Below are positions 1 to 5,376 of a stretch of DNA of 5,376 bases, piece by piece. The first letter of the stretch is position 1. Every line of letters begins with the position of its first letter. The translations under genes were made by a program, and so were the position numbers. The notes beneath the pieces were generated by a model. It saw only the letters and a list, made by a program, of their open reading frames with translations. It made no database searches and had not been told where the DNA came from. The DNA lies in contig DAOWIC010000283.1 of assembly GCA_030641085.1 (NCBI GenBank), positions 1-5,376 of the forward strand, read 5' to 3'. This DNA comes from Calditrichota bacterium (GTDB taxonomy: Bacteria > Zixibacteria > MSB-5A5 > GN15 > FEB-12).

Positions 1-527
1 CGGCTCAGTTGTGCCATCGCGCCCAGGTCAAGGCCGATACCGTTGTCGGACAGATTATCGATTGCCTGATTGACCACCTTGAGGTTTGCGCCGAACGAAA
101 TGCCGTTGAAAACGCGCTTTCCGTATCCTATAATAAACTGAGATTGCGAGAAATCAAACTGGCCGTCCTCAACAAACGCGCTACGGCGGGTGATGTCACC
201 GGTGCCAATGCGCATGAAGCCGACGCCGACACCGCCCAGGTTCAGATCGGGATAGACCCAGCCCCCGAAATTATAGATCGTGCCCTCAAAGAGGTCCATG
301 TGCATGAATGAGAATTCCTGATTCTCCAGTCCCGCCAGGCCGGCCGGGTTGTAGTAGATCGCGGAGGCATCGTCGGCCAGTGACGTGAAGCCGCCGCCCA
401 TTCCGAGCGCCCGGGCACCGACCCCGATTGAGAACGGCGACTCGTATCCGGCATCGTTGGCGCCATGGGTCGCTGGACTTGTCAAGCCCAGCAGGCAGAT
501 AAATATGAGGGCAACCGAATGTCTCAT
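1..527 (-). CDS. PorV/PorQ-family outer membrane beta-barrel protein, partial (3' end outside window)
   Basis: Open from an ATG at 527-525 to the window edge, giving 175 residues with no stop. Residues 1-22 look like a signal peptide (MRHS, a hydrophobic run VALIFICLLGL, then small residues), so the protein is exported. The mature start carries the PorV/PorQ (UPF0164-like) signature: GVGARALGMGGGF at about 35-47, then LADDASAIYYNPAGLAGL at about 49-66. Alternating Gly/aromatic segments follow (IYNFGGWVYPDLNLGGVGVGF), as expected for barrel strands. Family members are FadL-like outer membrane barrels; PorV itself is the type IX secretion shuttle that carries CTD-bearing cargo, but many paralogues have no known role. 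The start overlaps the stop of the upstream gene as ATGA, so the two are probably translationally coupled. Family assignment is firm; a cargo-shuttle function is inference from context. The C-terminal half cannot be judged here. Confidence 0.88.
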   Translation of the reverse strand, partial: MRHSVALIFICLLGLTSPATHGANDAGYESPFSIGVGARALGMGGGFTSLADDASAIYYNPAGLAGLENQEFSFMHMDLFEGTIYNFGGWVYPDLNLGGVGVGFMRIGTGDITRRSAFVEDGQFDFSQSQFIIGYGKRVFNGISFGANLKVVNQAIDNLSDNGIGLDLGAMAQLS

Positions 528-3500
528 TTGATCACCGCGATTTTTATAAAGGCCTGCTCACCGGTGGCGACCTTCAGCATCGACGCCACGTAGACGCCGT
601 TCATCACCAGATGACCACCGTCGTTGCGGCCATACCATTCGACAATGTTCTCACCGGCCCGGCCGCCTTCTGATCCGGAGGCAAAGTCGCGGCTGTATAC
701 CTGCTCGCCGATAAGGGTGAGAATGCGAAATTCGACATTTGTGTCCTCATCCAGCTCATAGGAGAACCTTAACGGCGATACCGCCGGATCATTGGGATTG
801 AACGGATTGGTCTCCGCGATAAAGGAGCCTTCCAGCGACGCCTCCTTCACCGCCAGAATATCATCAACCAGCGTTTCTTCCTCGGTGTCGGACGAAACTG
901 TCGCCGAGAACCCGGCATTCGGGCCGGCGATAAAAAAGGCCATGATACCTTCCTTGCTCAACTGGATTGCGACCGCACCGAGATCGATATCTTTAAATTC
1001 GGTGGCAAAGGTCATCAGGCGCGTCTCGGCGGGCGCGATAATGTACTCATCAAAAGTCAGAATGATCCTGCTCTCAGCCGAAGTAGCGGTGGTAATTCTT
1101 ATCCCGGATTCATAAAAGCCGGTCTTGCCGATATTGAGCGCCGTCCTGGCGTTGACCGGGTTGCCCTCGCCATCGACCACAAACAGCTCAATCTCGTCGA
1201 GCTGCAGACTGCTGACAGTCGATATGCCGGTGTTGGTCAGTTCGAGTTCAAAGAGTTCTTTCTTACGGCCGGGAAGCACCAAATTGGATCCGATTGGCTC
1301 GGTCTGGACAAACAGGTCGGCTGCCAGCGCCACGACTCTCGCGATGAATTCGAAGCTGGTCTGAACCAACTGCGCGGGCAAACCGCTGTTGAGGTCGAGC
1401 GGGATCGCGATCAACTCGGCGGTGAACGTTAAGGTGGTGTCGAACAACGGCGCCCTGAAGATGAATTCGTCGTTGATATTGTCATTGTCAAACAGACCGA
1501 ATAGCGTATCGGGACCATCCTCATCCAGACCCTCTACAATGAGTCGCACAGTGCCCTCAGAAATCGCAGCCTGCCCGAGATTGACGAGCGAAATCCTGAT
1601 GATGAAATCACTTTCAACATCGATAAAGCCCTGTTCGATACCAAGCGTTTCGTAGGTCAGGTCCAGAAGAGCCGGTTCCTCTGTTGCCATCAGCGCAATA
1701 TTGTCCAGCGGCGGCAGAACATTGATCTCACCGGAGACAATGTCAACCCGCATCACCTCCGAGGGATTGGCCACTGCACCGGCGGTAACATCGAAAAGGA
1801 CCTCCACCGTCTCGTAGGCGGGGATGTCTCTAACCATCAAATCCGAATCAAACAGCGCCTCACCATCGGAGAACAGCCGCAACAGCAGCGAGTCGATGGG
1901 AGTTGATGACTGATTCGTCAACCTGCACGACACCTGCACTGCCTGCCCCGTGTTCACCGTCGGAGCGTTGGGCGCAACCAGGTCGGCCTGGAGAATCTGC
2001 GCGGTCGGCAGTTCCAGAACCTCCACGGCAAGTTGATCAAAGTCGGTACTGAAACGGAAGGTATCCTGAATGCCGGCTACCTGGTACGAAAAACCGGCAC
2101 TCACCACCAGCGACACGCCGAGCTGATCGTCGGGGATAAACAGTGCCTCGGACTCGATCAGCGTGTTTCCCGGGGGCAGTTCTCCGGACTCAAGCATCAG
2201 GTTGGTGGTAAGTGAAAAGTCATCGCCGGTCACGGAGAAACTCGAACCTTCGGCAATAAACTGAACGGGGTAGTTGTTGGCCAGATGAACCTCGAATGTG
2301 AACATATCCTCAACACCGGCCGATACCGAAGTCGGCGCGAATGTACCGGAAACATAACTGAGATTGATCGGGGCCAGAACCGTTACGACCGCCGGATGGA
2401 GATCCACCAGCGAGAAGACATTACCCTGCACGACGGCGTGGTAATTGACCCGCGCGATATAATCTCCGGGAGCCAGGCCGAGAGCCGGATCAAGATATCC
2501 GGGCAGGTTACGGTAGCGTATCAGGCCGCCCTCGATTGTGTTGTCCGTAAGTGGGCCACTAAACAACGTGGCCAGGGCCGGCCCTGCCTCGTCAGCTACC
2601 AGTTGAATCTCGACATGCCCGCTGTCAATAGTCTGCTGGAAGCCATCGGCAGAAACGTCGAACGAGATATTAAAAGCAAGATCGGGCAGGATAGTCTCGG
2701 GAGTGTAGCTTCCCACCACCAGTTCGAAAATACCGGGACTGGCGACATCGACCGGATAATATTGACTGTCAACCGTGGTGTACGGCTGGCCTTCGACCGT
2801 GTAAACCGCTTCCAACTCCACAAACAGAGTATCCACCGCCGGATAGTCATTCAGTAGCGGCAGCGGCACTGCGATAGTGTCGGTTACTCCTGCCGGCGAC
2901 GGTGTGAACGAGATTTCCTCTGCGGGCGTACCCGATGTGAAAAAGGCCCTTATGATCACAGGGGTTTCGGCGGTGATATTTCCATTGTTGACGATCGGAA
3001 CCCGGACAGAGGTCTGATGGCCGGCGAACACTTGGCTGATAGTCTCATCCTGGAAGTCAAGCGCATCGAGACCATCATAGCCATTGAATGAGATAGCGGC
3101 CTCGTTGGACACGACCGACCCGGCCGAAGCGTACACAGTGGTTGTGGCGGTCGGACCGAAGTATGAAATCTCGGCCGGCAAAAGCCGCACCACGCCTCCA
3201 ATCTGGAGACTGTTATTGGTAAGCGCGTCCGGAACCAGCGCCCCGATACCGGGCACCAGACTGATCGGCTGTTGGGTCAGACTATAGTCGGTTTTGAGAT
3301 TGTTGAACTCATCGTAAAGGATTATCGCCGCCGAGGTCAGCAGATTCTGACCAACCACCTGGGTCGGGTCGATATCAAACACCATGCGGGAAAGCTCGCC
3401 GGGGAGGACAGTAATGACACCCGAGCGAGCAGTGATGCCCTCAGCCGTTGCCACCGCCTGACCGGTGCCGACACGGGTGACATACAGGACCGAATCGACA

Positions 3501-3796
3501 AAGCTGCCGATACATTCCGAGCAAAAATCGAGCGACCAATCAAAGATTATTCCCTCGACCAGGTTACCGATATTGTCGTACGCCTCGGCTCTGAACACAA
3601 TCGAGTCACCGGCCCTGAGTGTCGTGTCGCCATCCGGAATCACTTTGATCGAGTCGATTGCTCTTGACCCGATTCTGGCCGTAAACGGATCCGGATATCC
3701 GACATCGTTTACGGTCTGCGAGACAGCATTCGGCGCCAGACAGATCGAGCCTGTGACAAGAACAGCTATGAGTAGGAGAGTCTTAGCAACTTTCAT
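524..3796 (-). CDS. Large secreted multi-Ig-like repeat protein with C-terminal FlgD-like (type IX-style) sorting domain
   Basis: A 1090-residue exported protein of unknown specific function; no catalytic motif seen. I chose the ATG at 3796 because it gives a textbook signal peptide (MKVAKTLLLIAVLVTGSICL, likely cleavage near NAVS/QT, residue 26). An in-frame TTG at 3844 would put 16 charged/polar residues in front. Neither start has a clear ribosome site. The mature protein begins with a PorV-like motif (NDVGYPDPF..IGSRA, 30-47). A bacterial Ig-like domain of Big_2 style follows (about 48-131: IKVIPDGDTTLRAGDSIVF, then W), containing a CSEC cysteine pair, and an invasin/filamin-like stretch (134-245, ILYDEFNN). 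Then come about six CARDB-like beta-sandwich modules starting near 245, 357, 479, 602, 710 and 826, several showing an N-x-G/NQ turn between strands. The C-terminus (997-1090) starts NPFNPNDPAV and has GENIVEWYGRNDGG, NGVYVASM and a final KIAVIK, typical of FlgD Ig-like/type IX type A sorting domains. It is acidic and very lysine-poor. It overlaps the downstream barrel gene by 4 nt. Confidence 0.85.
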   Translation of the reverse strand: MKVAKTLLLIAVLVTGSICLAPNAVSQTVNDVGYPDPFTARIGSRAIDSIKVIPDGDTTLRAGDSIVFRAEAYDNIGNLVEGIIFDWSLDFCSECIGSFVDSVLYVTRVGTGQAVATAEGITARSGVITVLPGELSRMVFDIDPTQVVGQNLLTSAAIILYDEFNNLKTDYSLTQQPISLVPGIGALVPDALTNNSLQIGGVVRLLPAEISYFGPTATTTVYASAGSVVSNEAAISFNGYDGLDALDFQDETISQVFAGHQTSVRVPIVNNGNITAETPVIIRAFFTSGTPAEEISFTPSPAGVTDTIAVPLPLLNDYPAVDTLFVELEAVYTVEGQPYTTVDSQYYPVDVASPGIFELVVGSYTPETILPDLAFNISFDVSADGFQQTIDSGHVEIQLVADEAGPALATLFSGPLTDNTIEGGLIRYRNLPGYLDPALGLAPGDYIARVNYHAVVQGNVFSLVDLHPAVVTVLAPINLSYVSGTFAPTSVSAGVEDMFTFEVHLANNYPVQFIAEGSSFSVTGDDFSLTTNLMLESGELPPGNTLIESEALFIPDDQLGVSLVVSAGFSYQVAGIQDTFRFSTDFDQLAVEVLELPTAQILQADLVAPNAPTVNTGQAVQVSCRLTNQSSTPIDSLLLRLFSDGEALFDSDLMVRDIPAYETVEVLFDVTAGAVANPSEVMRVDIVSGEINVLPPLDNIALMATEEPALLDLTYETLGIEQGFIDVESDFIIRISLVNLGQAAISEGTVRLIVEGLDEDGPDTLFGLFDNDNINDEFIFRAPLFDTTLTFTAELIAIPLDLNSGLPAQLVQTSFEFIARVVALAADLFVQTEPIGSNLVLPGRKKELFELELTNTGISTVSSLQLDEIELFVVDGEGNPVNARTALNIGKTGFYESGIRITTATSAESRIILTFDEYIIAPAETRLMTFATEFKDIDLGAVAIQLSKEGIMAFFIAGPNAGFSATVSSDTEEETLVDDILAVKEASLEGSFIAETNPFNPNDPAVSPLRFSYELDEDTNVEFRILTLIGEQVYSRDFASGSEGGRAGENIVEWYGRNDGGHLVMNGVYVASMLKVATGEQAFIKIAVIK
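530..536 (-). promoter_or_regulatory. Candidate ribosome binding site for the PorV/PorQ-like gene
   Basis: On the minus strand GGTGATC lies two bases before the ATG at 527. It matches the 3' part of the extended Shine-Dalgarno sequence (AAGGAGGTGATCC), and in that register the spacing is acceptable. It lies within the last codons (GTG ATC) of the upstream gene, so the match may be a by-product of coding. Together with the ATGA overlap it supports this start and re-initiation by ribosomes finishing the upstream gene. Confidence 0.45.
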
Positions 3797-4095
3797 AGGA
3801 GTAATCGGATACCCAACATTTTGCCGGCGGTCGGTGTGCAACAATTAGTCAGCAAAGTCTGTGCCCCAGAACACGCCCGACAGAAGGTAAAATCGGGAAA
3901 TAAATTCCTAATCTATTACCTTACGTAACACGCATATGTTATTGCTTGTATGCGGGTTACGGCCATAGATGTTGCGGCTGGGATGTGCTGATGATGCTCG
4001 CCATCACCGGCGATGTTTCAAAATGTAACAGTGTGTATTCAGTTGCAGTAATAGGCCAATCTATTGCAGATCGAGACAGTTTTTGACCAGCCTGC
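3797..4095. other. Intergenic region between folD and the large secreted protein gene
   Basis: Nearly 300 bp with no convincing gene on either strand. Short open stretches exist but none has a ribosome site or recognisable product. The leftmost 48 bp (3797-3844) would be coding only if the large gene used its upstream TTG. The part around 3885-3960 is more AT-rich than the flanking genes. It contains the inverted repeat listed separately and three weak hairpins: AATAG/CTATT at 4050-4065, TCGCC/GGCGA at 3998-4013 and CCCGA/TCGGG at 3876-3897. None is followed by a T-run on either strand, so I call no intrinsic terminator. I found no good -35/-10 pair and no exact Bacteroidetes-type TAnnTTTG box. 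The promoter of the left-hand operon should nonetheless lie here, as folD and the secretion pair seem unrelated in function. Confidence 0.7.
3924..3961. repeat. 13-bp inverted repeat (12 of 13 paired) with 12-nt spacer
   Basis: The left arm CGTAACACGCATA (3924-3936) and right arm TATGCGGGTTACG (3949-3961) are complementary at all positions but the seventh. The left arm also overlaps the 8-bp palindrome TTACGTAA (3921-3928). It lies 134 nt past the folD stop and 127 nt before the ATG of the large secreted protein gene. No T-run follows on either strand, so a standard rho-independent terminator is unlikely. It could be a dimeric regulator's operator, a hairpin in the 5' leader of the left operon, or a hairpin protecting the folD mRNA end. 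The repeat is directly visible; its role is unknown. Confidence 0.7.
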
Positions 4096-4980
4096 CTAAC
4101 TCGTCATTTCGGCGGCAGTCACCGTGTTGGACAGAAGCATCGCAATCGTCATCGGCCCGACTCCACCGGGTACCGGAGTAATATAGGAGGCTTTTTCGCC
4201 GCAGCCATCGAAATCAACGTCGCCGACGATTTTATACCCTTTTTCGGTAGAAGTATCCTCAATCCGGTTGATGCCAACGTCAATTACTACCGCCCCTTCT
4301 TTTACCATATCGGCTGTAATCGCGCGTGGCCGGCCGATGGCGGCAATCAGGATGTCGGCCCGGCGGGCGATCTCGGCCAAGTTTTTCGAGCGTGAGTGCG
4401 CCACCGTCACCGTTGCGTTACCCATATCGCATTTCTGCATTAACATGGCCGCGACCGGCTTGCCGACAATATTGGAGCGGCCGACAACGACCACCTCTTT
4501 ACCGGCCGGATCGATATCGTAATGCCTCATGAGCTTGATAATGCCGTGCGGCGTACATGGCAGCAGACCGCCATAGCCCAGCAGCATCATACCGACGTTG
4601 TACGGGTGGAAACCGTCAACATCCTTCTCCGGATTGATGGTCACAGTCACAGTCAGTTCGTCGATGTGTGACGGGACCGGTGACTGGACCAGTATGCCGT
4701 GGATTTTATCGTTAGAGTTGAGTGATTCGACGATCTCGATCAATTCATTCTGGGTGAGCAAGGCATCGCACCTGATAACCTCGGAGTAGATGCCCAGTTT
4801 TTCGCAGGCTCTGGCCTTGCTCCGGACATAGGTAGCCGAGGCCGGATCGTCGCCGACCAGCACCGCCGCCAGGCCCGGCACGATTGCTTTTTCAGCCAGC
4901 GCTGCGATACGCGGTTTGAGGCTTTTGCGGATGTTTTTGGCTACCTCTTTACCGTCGATGATTGCTCCAAACCGGGGCAT
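4096..4980 (-). CDS. folD: Bifunctional methylenetetrahydrofolate dehydrogenase / methenyltetrahydrofolate cyclohydrolase
   Basis: FolD is cytoplasmic and interconverts 5,10-methylene-THF, 5,10-methenyl-THF and 10-formyl-THF, normally with NADP, supplying one-carbon units for purine and formyl-Met-tRNA synthesis. The protein is complete at 294 residues (E. coli FolD has 288). Visible signatures are GDDPASATYVRSKARACEKLGI at 43-64 with the catalytic pair Tyr51 and Lys55, GILVQ at 95-99 with the conserved Gln99, PEKDVDGFHP at 117-126 with Asp122, PCTPHG at 141-146, the Rossmann-type VVVGRSNIVGKP at 164-175, NATVTVAHS at 188-196, and near the C-terminus TPVPGGVGPMT. All catalytic residues expected from the family are present. 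A mild oddity is QSPVP where most family members have QLPLP. The ATG at 4980 has a strong ribosome site and follows the ymdB stop by 12 nt, so the two are co-transcribed. The next gene leftward is nearly 300 bp away, so folD is probably last in its operon. Confidence 0.97.
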   Translation of the reverse strand: MPRFGAIIDGKEVAKNIRKSLKPRIAALAEKAIVPGLAAVLVGDDPASATYVRSKARACEKLGIYSEVIRCDALLTQNELIEIVESLNSNDKIHGILVQSPVPSHIDELTVTVTINPEKDVDGFHPYNVGMMLLGYGGLLPCTPHGIIKLMRHYDIDPAGKEVVVVGRSNIVGKPVAAMLMQKCDMGNATVTVAHSRSKNLAEIARRADILIAAIGRPRAITADMVKEGAVVIDVGINRIEDTSTEKGYKIVGDVDFDGCGEKASYITPVPGGVGPMTIAMLLSNTVTAAEMTS

Positions 4981-4985
4981 CTCTG

Positions 4986-4993
4986 CCCTCCTC
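4986..4993 (-). promoter_or_regulatory. Strong Shine-Dalgarno sequence for folD
   Basis: On the minus strand GAGGAGGG precedes the folD ATG with a 5-nt gap (CAGAG). Its first G is the last base of the ymdB stop codon TAG (4995-4993). It fixes the folD start and shows that this organism does use Shine-Dalgarno sites, in contrast to the bare start of the large secreted protein gene. Confidence 0.85.
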
Positions 4994-5376
4994 TAATCCA
5001 CGTCGTTTTTGTTATTGTTCGACGGCGAGTAATCGCTCAGGTCAAAATCTTCGCGGAACCGCTCGATACTGAGCGCCTCGCCATTCTCCGGGTTCACCTT
5101 GATGACCGCACCGGATATTTTTACATCCTCGGTCGCCGACGTAAACCTGATCGGCATTCCGGTGAGAAACCGCTCGAGCGACGGCTTAACCTGCATGCCG
5201 ATGACCGACTCATGGGCGCCGGTCATACCGGCGTCGGTCAGATAGGCCGTACCGCGGCTCGACACTTTCTCATCCGCCGTCTGAACATGAGTGTGAGTGC
5301 CGATAATCGCCGACACTTTGCCGTCGAGATAATAGGCCAGGGCCTGCTTCTCCGAGGTTGCCTCAGCGTGGAAGTC
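4993..5376 (-). CDS. ymdB: YmdB-family metallophosphoesterase (TIGR00282-type), partial (5' end outside window)
   Basis: The reading frame is open from the right edge, so only the last 127 residues and the stop are present. The fragment opens DFHAEATSEKQALAYYLDGK, then IIGTHTHVQTADE, GTAYLTDAGMTGAHESVIGM and RFLTGMPIRF, all hallmarks of the YmdB family. The His in DFHAE and the two in GTHTH are spaced 25 and 27 residues apart, as are the metal-binding histidines of characterised family members (His150/175/177 in the Deinococcus protein). These are dinuclear metal phosphodiesterases; the Bacillus protein hydrolyses cyclic mononucleotides in vitro and affects biofilm and sporulation decisions. 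The last residues (DLSDYSPSNNNKNDVD) are a polar tail, probably disordered. A GTG within the fragment (5316) is not the start, because homology continues upstream. It is 12 nt from folD and surely in the same operon. The N-terminal metal ligands lie outside the window. Confidence 0.93.
   Translation of the reverse strand, partial: DFHAEATSEKQALAYYLDGKVSAIIGTHTHVQTADEKVSSRGTAYLTDAGMTGAHESVIGMQVKPSLERFLTGMPIRFTSATEDVKISGAVIKVNPENGEALSIERFREDFDLSDYSPSNNNKNDVD

Noticed and set aside
9..311. 100-residue open frame on the plus strand at the left edge
   Set aside because: It is antisense to the PorV/PorQ-like frame, whose GARALGMGG and YYNPAGLAGL signatures are unambiguous.
2285..2857. 190-residue open frame on the plus strand
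   Set aside because: It lies wholly antisense to the large secreted protein gene, has no ribosome site, and its translation is polar and Arg-rich with no recognisable domain. A shadow of the real frame.
1265..3292. Possible tandem DNA repeats encoding the Ig-like modules
   Set aside because: The modules resemble each other in fold pattern only. I see no long direct DNA repeats and their lengths differ, so they are ancient or convergent rather than recent duplications.
3272..3848. Overlapping plus-strand open frames of 131 and 127 residues
   Set aside because: Both are antisense to the N-terminal part of the large protein, in which the signal peptide and Ig-like domain are clear in the minus frame.
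3876..3897. CCCGA/TCGGG inverted repeat before the large gene
   Set aside because: Five pairs across a 12-nt loop in a GC-moderate region is expected by chance.
3998..4013. TCGCC/GGCGA hairpin as a folD terminator
   Set aside because: The stem is only 5 bp and the minus strand continues GCATCATCAGC with no T-run, so it does not meet the intrinsic terminator pattern.

Overview
All coding sequence in this window lies on the minus strand, so the genes read from right to left. I see four genes, two of them cut by the window edges. The organism looks like a member of the FCB superphylum or a neighbouring candidate phylum; something like Zixibacteria is my best guess. This rests on a large exported Ig-repeat protein ending in a FlgD-like/type IX-style C-terminal domain (NPFNP start, terminal KIAVIK), placed directly before a PorV/PorQ-type outer membrane barrel. 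This is inference from protein style; there is no rRNA or other phylogenetic marker here.

Right side (4096-5376): the C-terminal third of a YmdB-family metallophosphoesterase is followed after 12 nt by a complete folD. A strong Shine-Dalgarno sequence overlaps the ymdB stop codon. This is a housekeeping operon: cyclic-nucleotide phosphodiesterase and one-carbon/folate metabolism.

Middle (3797-4095): about 300 bp without a convincing gene. It separates the housekeeping pair from the export pair and holds a near-perfect 13-bp inverted repeat (3924-3961) plus weaker hairpins. I found no clear promoter or rho-independent terminator.

Left side (1-3796): a 1090-residue secreted protein of tandem beta-sandwich modules with a C-terminal sorting-type domain. 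Its stop codon overlaps the start of the PorV/PorQ-like gene (ATGA), which runs off the left edge. The overlap implies co-translation. The predicted mature N-termini of the two proteins share an 18-residue motif, and the large protein has a 676-residue stretch with no lysine. My best reading is an exported surface protein made together with an outer membrane barrel that is either its shuttle or its partner. The pairing and shared motif are the most interesting things in the window.
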